NCBI GenBank assembly: GCA_034717495.1 | Contig: JAYELL010000057.1 | Location: forward strand, 62,001 to 126,000 | Direction of reading: 5' to 3' | DNA length: 64,000 bases | From: Chloroflexota bacterium | GTDB lineage: Bacteria > Chloroflexota > Anaerolineae > JAAEKA01 | Part shown: positions 25,432-34,400 of the stretch, piece after piece | Position numbering within the stretch: the first letter of the stretch is position 1 | How the letters are laid out: each line of letters begins with the position of its first letter | Program-made: the position numbers and the translations under genes | The notes under the pieces: model-generated | Told to the model about the DNA's origin: nothing | Seen by the model: the letters and a program-made list of their open reading frames with translations, nothing else | Databases searched by the model: none

Positions 25432-27072
25432 ATGACGGAAAAAAAGAGTAGCGCGAGACGCCGGCGCTGGCCATGGATTGTTGGAGCCGCCGTCCTGTTG
25501 ATCGGAGTTATTGTGGCCGCCCCTGCGATCGTCGGTCCGGTGGTTAACGGAGAAGCCAGGGCAGCGACTAATAGCGAGTCGGCACAGATGGTCACCGCGT
25601 TTATCGGTGATCTTTCGGCAAGCGCGAGTGCAACAGGAAAAGTGTTGCCCCACCGCGAAGCGAACCTGAGCCTGGAAACCGCCGGCACAGTTGCCGAAGT
25701 TGCAGTCGAGGAGGGTGATGTGGTGCAGGATGGCGATGTCCTGGTACAGTTGGACACGACCGCGCTGCAGCGGGCTGTGACCTCTGCCGAGCAGAATCTC
25801 ATCATCCAGGAAGCTAATCTGGCAGTGTTGTTGAACGGTGCAACGGCCACCGACCTGGCATCTGCGCAGGCATCCGTGGATAGCGCCAGCGCCAATCTGG
25901 AGAAGGTTCAGGATGGTGCCGAGGCCGAAGATATCGATGCCGCCCAGGCCAACCTGCTGGCTGTTCAGAAGGCTTACGCCGAACTGGTGGCCGGGCCCGA
26001 TGACAATGTCGTGGCTCAGGCTGAAGCCAATCTCAGGAACGCCGAAGCAATCCTCAAACAGACCCAGTCCAACTATGACGAGGTCTCCTGGCGGTCAGAT
26101 ATCGGCAGGTTGCCCCAGGCGCTGGAACTGGAGAAGGCGACCAATAGCTACAACGCTGCCCAGGCGAGTTACAATTCGGCGATAGAAGACGCGTCGGCCG
26201 ATCGCGTCCAGCAAGCCCGGGCCAACATCGCCCAGGCTGAAGCCAATCTTCAGAAGTTGTTGGACAGTCCGACGCCCTCCGAGTTGGCGGCAGCCGAGGC
26301 GCAACTCGCCAGCGCCGAGGCCCAACTCACTGGTCTGGCCGATGGTGCCACGATTGAAAAGATCGCAATCGCTGAGGCCCAGGTGACCCAGGCCAGGGTG
26401 AACCTGGAGGAGGCTCAGGAGAAACTTGGCAAGGCCACCCTGCGTGCTCCCTTCGATGGTATCGTAACAGCACTGCATGTAGCCGAGGGTGAGATGGCCA
26501 GTGGCCCCGCCGTGGGCCTGGCTGACAGCAACAGCCTTGAGGTTGTTCTGGACGTGGACGAGGTCGATATCGGCGATCTGGCTGTGGGCCAACCGGCCAC
26601 CATTTCCCTGGAGACCTGGCCCGACGTGGAGATCGACGGAGAAATCGCCTCGATCGCTCCCCAGGCCACCAGCAGCACCAGTGCCATCGTATCATACAAG
26701 GTATATCTGAGCCTGGGCCAAACCGATCTACCGGTCTTGATCGGCATGACGGCCAATGCGGATCTCGTCACCGCCGCCAAAGACGATGTGCTTCTGGTGC
26801 CCAACCAGGCCATTACGCCTGACCGGGAGACTGGCACCTACTATGTCAACCGTGTAGCATTCGACGATGAAGGCGCCATGATAACTGAAGAAGTCGAGGT
26901 GACGATCGGTCTCAAGGACAGTGGCCATACAGAAATCACCAGTGGAATCCAGGAAGGTGATCGCCTCTCTCTCAATACGATTACTGCATCATCGGAGGAA
27001 ACCGGTGGCAGCATGTTCATGCCGCAGAGGCCCGGTGGTGAGAATGGCGGTGGGCCTTTTGGCAGCAGGTAA
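25432..27072 (+). CDS. HlyD/MacA-type membrane fusion protein
   Basis: A 546-residue adaptor. One N-terminal helix (about 12-35) anchors it outside the membrane. The lipoyl halves lie near 55-110 and 345-380 (TLRAPFDGIVTALHV), separated by a long Ala/Gln-rich coiled coil, with beta-barrel and membrane-proximal domains after about 375. The C-terminus is Gly/Pro-rich. The ATG at 25432 is 7 nt behind GGAGGAG; the ATG at 25426 is too close. It heads an ABC exporter set with the next two genes. Its paralogue at 36240 shares a WRSDIG motif in the coiled coil. Confidence 0.88.
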   Translation: MTEKKSSARRRRWPWIVGAAVLLIGVIVAAPAIVGPVVNGEARAATNSESAQMVTAFIGDLSASASATGKVLPHREANLSLETAGTVAEVAVEEGDVVQDGDVLVQLDTTALQRAVTSAEQNLIIQEANLAVLLNGATATDLASAQASVDSASANLEKVQDGAEAEDIDAAQANLLAVQKAYAELVAGPDDNVVAQAEANLRNAEAILKQTQSNYDEVSWRSDIGRLPQALELEKATNSYNAAQASYNSAIEDASADRVQQARANIAQAEANLQKLLDSPTPSELAAAEAQLASAEAQLTGLADGATIEKIAIAEAQVTQARVNLEEAQEKLGKATLRAPFDGIVTALHVAEGEMASGPAVGLADSNSLEVVLDVDEVDIGDLAVGQPATISLETWPDVEIDGEIASIAPQATSSTSAIVSYKVYLSLGQTDLPVLIGMTANADLVTAAKDDVLLVPNQAITPDRETGTYYVNRVAFDDEGAMITEEVEVTIGLKDSGHTEITSGIQEGDRLSLNTITASSEETGGSMFMPQRPGGENGGGPFGSR

Positions 27073-27150
27073 ACAGTGAATAGTCAACAGTGGTCAGTGA
27101 TCGGACTTCAGTTTGTGACCCGACTGATCACTAAACACTGTCCGGAAGGA
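27073..27150. repeat. degenerate CAGTGATCAGTG-type spacer repeat
   Basis: Short units such as CAGTGAATAGTCAACAGTGG and GTCAGTGATCGG, then the inverted ACTGATCACTAAACACTG, fill the gap between the fusion-protein gene and the ATPase gene. GGAAGGA before 27156 provides the ribosome site. Confidence 0.5.
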
Positions 27151-27155
27151 CAAAA

Positions 27156-27914
27156 ATGATTGAATTAAAAAACATCACGAAACTATATGAAATGGGAACG
27201 CAGACAGTTCATGCCCTCCGTGGGGTCGATCTGACCATTGATACGGGTGAGTATGTCGCCATCATGGGCCCTTCGGGCTCTGGAAAAAGCACATTGATGA
27301 ACATTATCGGTGCCCTGGATCTGCCCACCAGTGGCATGTATAAGCTTGATGGCATCGACGTCAGCGATATGACCGATGACGACCAGGCCAGAATTCGCAA
27401 CCAGCGCATTGGGTTCGTCTTCCAGCAGTTCAACCTGCTGCCGCGAACCTCGGCGCTCAAGCAGGTGGCATTGCCCCTGATGTACGCCGGTTTTGGCCGC
27501 AGCGAACGCAACGAGAAGGCCAGGGAGGCGCTGCAGATCGTCGGGCTGGGCGATCGCATCGATCACAGGCCAGATGAACTCTCGGGCGGGCAGCAGCAAC
27601 GGGTTGCGATTGCCCGGGCTTTGGCTGTGGGACCTACCATTATCCTGGCCGATGAGCCCACTGGCGCACTGGACACCCAAACCGGCAAGGAGATCATGGG
27701 TATCTTTGAGGGTCTGAATAACCAGGGAATCACCATTGTCATGGTCACGCACGAGGCTGAGGTAGCCAACAGAACAAAACGAAAAATCTGGATTCGGGAT
27801 GGACTGATCGTGCCCAACGAGCATGACATTGCCGCGAATGGCACCGCGATCCAAGCGCACAATGGGGTCCCGTCTCAGGTGCAGATCCCGCAGGCCAGTG
27901 AGGTGCTGGTATGA
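27156..27914 (+). CDS. MacB/LolD-type ABC transporter ATPase
   Basis: A 252-residue cytosolic ATPase. Walker [11 protein letters not shown]-loop FVFQQFN, signature LSGGQQQR, Walker [12 protein letters not shown] and H-loop MVTHEAEVA are all intact. The linked fusion protein and FtsX-type permease make a MacAB-like export unit. The last about 30 residues are an extra tail. It overlaps the permease gene by an ATGA junction. Confidence 0.93.
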   Translation: MIELKNITKLYEMGTQTVHALRGVDLTIDTGEYVAIMGPSGSGKSTLMNIIGALDLPTSGMYKLDGIDVSDMTDDDQARIRNQRIGFVFQQFNLLPRTSALKQVALPLMYAGFGRSERNEKAREALQIVGLGDRIDHRPDELSGGQQQRVAIARALAVGPTIILADEPTGALDTQTGKEIMGIFEGLNNQGITIVMVTHEAEVANRTKRKIWIRDGLIVPNEHDIAANGTAIQAHNGVPSQVQIPQASEVLV

Positions 27915-29131
27915 ATATCTCAGAAAGCTTCATGACAGCGCTGGACAGCATTGTAGCCAATAAGCTGCGCTCTATCCTGACCATGCTGGGTGTGATCATC
28001 GGCGTTGCGGCAGTCATCGCCCTGTTGTCCATCGGCAATGGGGTCAACGCTTCGATCACCGACGAAATCAACTCGGTTGGAACAAACCTGATAAACATCT
28101 CACCTGACAAGGAAAACAGTGGCGGATATCCACCGCTCAGCATGTCCGATGCTGAGGCGCTGGCCAACCCGCTGAACGTGCCCGCGCTCTCCAATGTGGC
28201 CGCGATGGTACAGGGAAGCCAGGAGGTGGTCTATAATGGCGCTGCCTTCGGTACCTCAGTCATCGGGGTGACCCCCAACTACTTCGCTGTCAACAACCTG
28301 GATGACTTCCAGGCCGGCGATGGCATCGTGCAAAACGACCTGGACAACAGGGAGCGGGTAGCTGTCGTTGGCGTGGATGTGGTCACCGAGCTCTTCGGCG
28401 AGGAGTACCCCGTCGGTAGATCGGTCAAGATCAACGGTGTGGACTATGAAATCGTTGGCGTGTTGGAAAGCCAGAGCGGATCGATCGGCGGAAATCCTGA
28501 TGAAAACGTTTATGTGCCGCTTACCACGGCTCAGTCCCGTCTGTATCCCGACCGCACCCGCACGGGCGAACTGGCTGTCAGCAGCATCTCGGCCCAGGCG
28601 GTCAACGAACAGCAGGCGCCTGCGGCCGTCGATCAGATCACGGAAGTGCTGCGCGGGCAACATGATATCGCAGTGGGCGATGAGGACGATTTCAGCATTT
28701 TCAGTCAGACGGACCTGTTGGACACCGTCAACGAGATTACGGGCATCATGACAGCCTTTCTGGGCGCCATCGCGGCTATCTCGCTGCTGGTGGGTGGGAT
28801 TGGCATCATGAACATCATGTTGGTAAGCGTCACCGAGCGCACGCGGGAGATCGGCATTCGCAAGGCTGTCGGTGCTCTGAAGCGCGACATCATGGCCCAA
28901 TTCCTGTTGGAATCGATGGTTGTAAGTCTGTTAGGCGGCTTCCTGGGCATTGTCCTGGGCATACTTCTGGCCACCGGGGCAGCCAACGTACTGAATCTCT
29001 CTACAATTATCTCACCGGATACTGTCATCCTGGCCACCGGCTTCGCCGCCGGCGTGGGCCTGGTGTTCGGTATCTACCCCGCCTGGCGGGCTGCCAGCCT
29101 CAGGCCGATCGAGGCGCTGAGGTATGAGTAG
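27911..29131 (+). CDS. MacB/FtsX-type ABC transporter permease
   Basis: A 406-residue permease. The first helix is in NKLRSILTMLGVIIGVAAV, followed by an extracellular MacB core domain of about 220 residues and three C-terminal helices with the coupling segment ERTREIGIRKAVGA. This is the usual four-helix MacB topology. Substrates of the family include peptides, lipoproteins and drugs; none can be named here. Confidence 0.92.
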   Translation: MNISESFMTALDSIVANKLRSILTMLGVIIGVAAVIALLSIGNGVNASITDEINSVGTNLINISPDKENSGGYPPLSMSDAEALANPLNVPALSNVAAMVQGSQEVVYNGAAFGTSVIGVTPNYFAVNNLDDFQAGDGIVQNDLDNRERVAVVGVDVVTELFGEEYPVGRSVKINGVDYEIVGVLESQSGSIGGNPDENVYVPLTTAQSRLYPDRTRTGELAVSSISAQAVNEQQAPAAVDQITEVLRGQHDIAVGDEDDFSIFSQTDLLDTVNEITGIMTAFLGAIAAISLLVGGIGIMNIMLVSVTERTREIGIRKAVGALKRDIMAQFLLESMVVSLLGGFLGIVLGILLATGAANVLNLSTIISPDTVILATGFAAGVGLVFGIYPAWRAASLRPIEALRYE

Positions 29132-29318
29132 TGGACAGTGGGTAGTGGTTGGTGTATAGTGGCCAGAAATCGGAAAGCCGTGAACGGTGATCAGTATTCA
29201 GTGGATAATTCGGCGATTTCACCGTTCTGATAGCCATTATACAGTAAACTATGTTCAGGACGGGCCACGGGTTACCTATTACCGATCACTGATCACCACT
29301 CACTATCCACCAGAGCGT
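29132..29318. repeat. degenerate inverted spacer repeats
   Basis: The left side (GTGGACAGTGGGTAGTGG) and right side (CCACTCACTATCCACC) are imperfect inverted copies. AGTG/CACT units fill much of the region. No gene is supported, although a frame from the next gene stays open through it. Confidence 0.5.
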
Positions 29319-30023
29319 ATGCGTATGGAACAACCTATCATTGTTGCGCGGGAAGTTCAGAAATCCTTCCGCACCGGAAACCTGGATGTCCACGCCCTGC
29401 GGGGTATCGATCTGACTGTGGACGCGGGTGAGATGGTGGCCATCATGGGGCCATCAGGCTGTGGCAAAACCACCATGCTCAACTGTCTGTCAGGGTTGGA
29501 TGAGTTTGACTCTGGCGAGGTGTTGATCGAGGGTGTTGATCTGCGCCTGATGGGTGATCGCCCGCGCACCTCCTACCGCGCCGAGCGGATGGGCTTTGTC
29601 TTCCAGACATTCAATCTTCTGCCTGTAATCTCGGCTGTCGAGAACGTTGAACTGCCACTGCTGGTCAGTGGCGTCAAACCCAGAGAAGCCCGGGAGCGGG
29701 CCTACGACTCTCTGGACCAGGTGGGACTGTTCGATCGGGCCAGACATCGACCGGCAGAGCTCTCCGCCGGTCAGCGCCAGCGGGTGACGATCGCCCGTGC
29801 TCTGATCAACAATCCGGCCATCGTGTGGGCCGATGAACCCACCGGGAACCTGGACAGCGAGACGGCTGACAATATCCTCTCCTTGCTGCGAACCCTCAAT
29901 GAAGAACAGGGCCAGACCCTGGTGATTGTAACCCATAACCGCGAGATTGGGGAGCTTTGCGACCGCATCGTGCAGATGCGAGATGGGCAAATCCTCGCCA
30001 ACGGACCGGACGAGCAGGCCTAG
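29319..30023 (+). CDS. ABC transporter ATPase of the giant-permease exporter
   Basis: A 234-residue ATPase: Walker [11 protein letters not shown]-loop FVFQTFN, Walker [15 protein letters not shown]-loop IVTHNREIG. The signature reads LSAGQRQR instead of LSGGQ. The start is placed at 29319 because the frame further upstream encodes spacer repeat; ATG 29325 is also possible, and neither has a clear ribosome site. It is 8 nt before the large permease gene. Confidence 0.88.
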   Translation: MRMEQPIIVAREVQKSFRTGNLDVHALRGIDLTVDAGEMVAIMGPSGCGKTTMLNCLSGLDEFDSGEVLIEGVDLRLMGDRPRTSYRAERMGFVFQTFNLLPVISAVENVELPLLVSGVKPREARERAYDSLDQVGLFDRARHRPAELSAGQRQRVTIARALINNPAIVWADEPTGNLDSETADNILSLLRTLNEEQGQTLVIVTHNREIGELCDRIVQMRDGQILANGPDEQA

Positions 30024-30031
30024 GGGGCACA

Positions 30032-33000
30032 ATGTCATTTGTCGATACCCTGGCCGCTGTTCTGCTGGCAGGGGTTGGTCTGATCCTCCTATGGCTAATG
30101 GTGGCGGCGATTCGTAATCCCGTTTTGATAAAACTGGGGCTACGCAATATCCCGCGCCGTCCGGCCCAATCAGCCTTGATCGTCGTGGGGTTGACCCTGA
30201 GCACGATCATCTTCATGAGCTCGCTCAGCCTGGGCGACACGCTGAATTACTCCGTTCAGCGCAACGCTATCGACGCCTACGGTGCGGTCGACGAGATCAT
30301 CGCGCCACCGATTCTCTCCCTGCTGGCAGGGGTTGGTGGCGGCGATGCGACCATCGACGATCCAACCACTGAAGCCGAAGAAAACCTGAATAGCCTGCTG
30401 GAAGGGGGGCTGACCAGCCTGCTGACGATACTGGAAGGCGGTCTTTTCGGCATAAGTGAAGAACGTTTTCAGCAATTACGGTCTGAAGCCGCCGAAGAGC
30501 CGCTGATCGATGCCGTGGCGGGGTCGATTATCTTTCCCACCATCATCCGGGATGTTAACAGCGGTCAGGGCGAACCATTGGGCTTCATCTTTGCGGTGGA
30601 TAGCGAGTACGATGAGAATTTCGGGCTTACTACGATCGATGGTGAACCGGTGCAGATCGAGAGCCTGGCGTCTGGCGTTGGCAACATCTTCGTCCAGGTT
30701 TCCAACCTGATCGATCTTGTGGAAAGCGCGGGGGCCGATCTCGGACTGGAGGGATTCAGCCTGTCAGATGCCGTGATTGCTGTTGCCGGGAGCGCGGCGG
30801 CATTGACCGCTCTTTCAGATGAGGGAATCGATCTTGCCGATCTGGATATCGACCTGGAGACCCTGCAATTTCTTGGTGTTGATACGGCGCCACTTGAGGA
30901 AGCCGGGATCGATTCCTTGAGCCTGGAAACATTGGGCCTGGACGAGCCACAGTTGGATGCGTTGGGTGTCACCACGACAACCGTGAGTCTGGAGTCCCTT
31001 GGAATCGATGTTTCTGGTGTCCAATCGACGGCATCGGACCTGCTGGCTGGCTTCAATCTGAATACTCTGGGCGGGGATATCGACAGCGCACTTGGCCAGG
31101 TCGGCCTGCAATTGCGCCAGGGTGACGTTTATCTGAATCGATTGGGCGCCGACCAACTTGATGCCCGCGTGGGCGATGTGGTGGAAGTCTATATCGGACC
31201 GATTCCCATCCGCTTTCGAGTCAGGGCCATCGTCGAGGCGGCGGGTCCCATGGGTGCCTTGCTGCCGGTGGTGATGATGCCGCTGGATGAGGCGCAGAAG
31301 CTGCTGTTCATGGATGGAAAGATCAACAATGTGTTGGTTTCCAACCTGGGGGATGAGCAGGAAGGACTGGTCCACACGGAGGCGGTCAGCGAGCGCCTGC
31401 GTGTGCTGGCGCTGGATCCGGACGCGGTAGAGAGGGTAACAGCTATCCTGCGCCGGCCCGCGGTTATGCGAGCTGTGCAAGCCAGAGCCTTTCAGCCCTT
31501 CGATGAATTCGGTGATGGTTTTCATAGGCCGCCACCTATCGTCGCCGACTTCATTCGGGATGCCGCCGGCTTCGATGAACTGGGTCAACAGATCGAAACC
31601 CTGCCGGCCGAACTGGAGACACCAGGTATCAGCGATGGATTGCGTGTATTGTTGGCCAGTAATGGGGTCCGCCAGTGGTTGACCGGACTGGATCTGAGTC
31701 CACAGGATGCCCTGGACCTCGACCAGGCACTGCGCCAGCTCAACGAGTTCGATCTGCTTGATCCGCTGAGTAAATCCACCATTGTTACAGCCGCCAACGT
31801 AGGTGGCACTGTGTTCACATCCATGTTTACGCTGTTCGGAATGTTGTCGATCCTGGCAGCCATACTGCTCATCTTCCTCATCTTTGTCATGCTGGCAGCT
31901 GAGCGCAGGAGCGAAATCGGTATGGCGCGGGCTATCGGCGTGCAGCGCAGCCATGTTGTGCAGATGTTTGTCGCCGAGGGTGTGGTCTACGACCTGGCCG
32001 CCGCGGCCCTCGGTATCCTTCTGGGATTGGCTGTCTCCTATGCCATGATCGGTTATATCGGGGGCCTCTTCAACGATGTCGTCGGTCTGCTGGGTGGCCA
32101 GAGCAGTGTCTTCACCTTTCACTTCAGAGGAGTTCCCAGTTCAATTGTTATCGCCTATACGGCAGGGGTGATTCTTACTTTTTTCGTCGTGGCTTTAGCA
32201 TCCTGGCGGGTCAGTCGCATGAACATCGTGGCAGCGATGCGGGATCTGCCCGAAAGCACCAGCCGCGGTAATGGATCAACCGCAGGTAGGCTGTTGAGAT
32301 TCTTGCTCGGTCCTTTTTTGCTTCTGGCAGGCATTCTGCTGATTGTGATCCCCGCTGAAGTCGAAGGGAATCGCGTCAGGCTGGCAGTAACTTTGCTTCT
32401 GGCAGGCAGCAGTTTCCTGGCTGGTTCTTTGCTGGGGCGCACGCGGTTGCGCAAAGAGAGCATCCGACGTGTTGTCTACACGATCATTGGCCTTGGCCTC
32501 GTGTTGATCTGGGGCGTGCCGTGGCTGGACTGGCTTGGAGTTTCCAGCAGCCTGTTCGACCAGGACCTCGGCTTAGCAGGGCTGACCTTTGCCCTGACAG
32601 CGCCGCTGGTGATACTGGGAGCAATCATGGTTGTGATGTTCAATGCCGATGCCTGGACGGGAGCGATCAATGGTCTGCTGGGAGGCATCGGCGCGCTTTC
32701 TCCCGTGTTGAAGACGGCTATTGCCTATCCTCTGAGCTCGCGCTTTCGTACGGGCATGACCATGCTGTTATTCGCCATGGTCATCAGTACGGTGACAATC
32801 ATGTCGGTGGTGATCGAGGCCACCGAAACGCTGGTTGAATCTGACGGCGCGCGCAGCGCAGGATTTGAGATTGAAGCCGGTTTTTCCCTGCTTAGCTTCT
32901 TCGATCCGATGGAAGACCTGGAGTCTGAGATCAAAACCAGTACAGAATTCTCTGGGGAAACCATCGATGCCGTTGGCAGTGTTACCGATCTGTTTATTGA

Positions 33001-34021
33001 GGCGCGGCAGGCTGAGGAAAGCACAGAGTTGGCTGATTTCTGGGGTAACACTCAATTTAGCGGCTTGAACGAAGGTTATCTGAATCAAGCAGAGCAGTAT
33101 TACATCTTCAGGGCACGGGCTGCCGGTTTCGAAAGTGACGCCGACGTCTGGCAGGCCCTGCGCGAGAGGGATGACGTCGTTGTTGTCACCAGCGACCTGG
33201 TCTCCGATCGCTTTTCTTCCTTTGAGCGAGTCGGCCCACACGGCCGGGGTCCCGGTTTTGAAGGTGGGTTTGGCGGCTTTTTCCGTCTCGACGCTATCGA
33301 TCCGGATGGTGACACGTTGCCTGAGATCCACCTGGCGCTGCGCCAACGGGAGGGACAAGGGACCATGCAATCGGTCCAGGTTATCGGAGTGCTGGAAGAT
33401 GAGAAGACACTGGCCAGTGGCTGGATCCAGGGCAACGTCCGTGTCCTGGAAGCCGTGACCGGGGAGGCGGTTGCACCCGATAGATATTACCTGAAAGTAA
33501 GTGACGGCGCCGACGCCCGGCGGGTAGCCGCCGATCTGGAGCGGGCGTTTTTAGGCAACGCCCTGGAGGCGAGCCTCCTGACAGACAGCGATTTCGCCAT
33601 CCAGGCCGCAACGCGAGGCATGTTGCAGCTATTCCAGGGTTTTCTGGCCCTTGGCCTTCTGGTGGGAATCGCTGCACTGGGTGTGATCAGCACGCGAAGC
33701 GTGGTGGAACGCCGCCAGCAGGTGGGCATGCTGCGCGCAATTGGTTATCAATCGAATATGGTGGCCCTCTCTTTTCTGCTGGAATCGAGTTTCATTGCCC
33801 TTACCGGGATCTTGATCGGGGTAGCGGCCGGCGTGATTCTGGGTGGTGACATCGTATCGGTCTTTTATGGGACCATTGCGCCCGATCAGAGCTTTGCCAT
33901 TCCCTGGTCACAGATAGGTTTCATTGTGCTGCTGGCATATCTGTTTTCCTTGTTAACGACCTTGCTGCCGGCCTACCAGGCATCGCGCATCTACCCCGCG
34001 GAAGCATTGCGCTACGAATAG
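30032..34021 (+). CDS. giant FtsX-domain ABC permease with repeat-bearing extracellular domain
   Basis: A 1,329-residue permease, three times the size of MacB. N-terminal helices at about 5-28 and 45-65 bracket RNIPRRPAQSALI. A large outer domain of about 500 residues includes a Leu/Asp/Gly-periodic stretch (about 260-350; units such as LETLGLDEPQLDALGV). Helices and an FtsX domain follow (ERRSEIGMARAIGV), then further helices, a second outer domain (about 940-1200) and a final FtsX domain (ERRQQVGMLRAIGY). Two FtsX domains in one chain suggest it acts without a partner permease, paired with the ATPase at 29319. The start at 30032 begins MSFVD. Confidence 0.85.
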   Translation: MSFVDTLAAVLLAGVGLILLWLMVAAIRNPVLIKLGLRNIPRRPAQSALIVVGLTLSTIIFMSSLSLGDTLNYSVQRNAIDAYGAVDEIIAPPILSLLAGVGGGDATIDDPTTEAEENLNSLLEGGLTSLLTILEGGLFGISEERFQQLRSEAAEEPLIDAVAGSIIFPTIIRDVNSGQGEPLGFIFAVDSEYDENFGLTTIDGEPVQIESLASGVGNIFVQVSNLIDLVESAGADLGLEGFSLSDAVIAVAGSAAALTALSDEGIDLADLDIDLETLQFLGVDTAPLEEAGIDSLSLETLGLDEPQLDALGVTTTTVSLESLGIDVSGVQSTASDLLAGFNLNTLGGDIDSALGQVGLQLRQGDVYLNRLGADQLDARVGDVVEVYIGPIPIRFRVRAIVEAAGPMGALLPVVMMPLDEAQKLLFMDGKINNVLVSNLGDEQEGLVHTEAVSERLRVLALDPDAVERVTAILRRPAVMRAVQARAFQPFDEFGDGFHRPPPIVADFIRDAAGFDELGQQIETLPAELETPGISDGLRVLLASNGVRQWLTGLDLSPQDALDLDQALRQLNEFDLLDPLSKSTIVTAANVGGTVFTSMFTLFGMLSILAAILLIFLIFVMLAAERRSEIGMARAIGVQRSHVVQMFVAEGVVYDLAAAALGILLGLAVSYAMIGYIGGLFNDVVGLLGGQSSVFTFHFRGVPSSIVIAYTAGVILTFFVVALASWRVSRMNIVAAMRDLPESTSRGNGSTAGRLLRFLLGPFLLLAGILLIVIPAEVEGNRVRLAVTLLLAGSSFLAGSLLGRTRLRKESIRRVVYTIIGLGLVLIWGVPWLDWLGVSSSLFDQDLGLAGLTFALTAPLVILGAIMVVMFNADAWTGAINGLLGGIGALSPVLKTAIAYPLSSRFRTGMTMLLFAMVISTVTIMSVVIEATETLVESDGARSAGFEIEAGFSLLSFFDPMEDLESEIKTSTEFSGETIDAVGSVTDLFIEARQAEESTELADFWGNTQFSGLNEGYLNQAEQYYIFRARAAGFESDADVWQALRERDDVVVVTSDLVSDRFSSFERVGPHGRGPGFEGGFGGFFRLDAIDPDGDTLPEIHLALRQREGQGTMQSVQVIGVLEDEKTLASGWIQGNVRVLEAVTGEAVAPDRYYLKVSDGADARRVAADLERAFLGNALEASLLTDSDFAIQAATRGMLQLFQGFLALGLLVGIAALGVISTRSVVERRQQVGMLRAIGYQSNMVALSFLLESSFIALTGILIGVAAGVILGGDIVSVFYGTIAPDQSFAIPWSQIGFIVLLAYLFSLLTTLLPAYQASRIYPAEALRYE

Positions 34022-34400
34022 CGCTGGAATCGAACCCGTAAATGGGTCCCATTTCATTAGCCTTGATGTTGATCATTGGTTTAGTCACAGGCGCGTATCC
34101 TTCTCTAAAACACTACCTTCATAATTGCTGAACAGAATTGTTTTATTCTCATTTTAGCCTTTTCGGTCAGGCTGGCCGATCGAACTTGCCTGGAACCCAT
34201 CTGCTCGCGTGACAAGGGTGTCCATGGTCATGCACGGCCATGACCGCAGGCACTATCGTTTCATTCGTTTTTTCGGTAGACTGAATGGCATGACGCGACA
34301 AGGGTGTGCCCCCGTTTTTGGCAGGTTTTCCCTTGAGCGAGCAACCGGACCCGGAAATACCCAGGTGTTTCCAGGTCCTGGCGTTGAATGGAGGTTACCA
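34022..34400 (+). promoter_or_regulatory. gap with conserved palindromic element (site B, 34226-34256) and -10 (34277-34282)
   Basis: GGTCAT-N8-ATGACC (34226-34245), GCAGGCACTAT, a 20-nt spacer and TAGACT repeat the arrangement found at 25269. An 11-bp direct repeat GACAAGGGTGT lies at 34211 and 34297, either side of it. No gene is seen. AAATGG/CCATTT near 34039 is a weak hairpin after the permease. Confidence 0.5.

Noticed and set aside
34022-34050. tRNA-like T-arm (GGTTCGATTCC on the minus strand)
   Set aside because: The flanking bases do not form the 5-bp T stem and no acceptor, D or anticodon arms are present.
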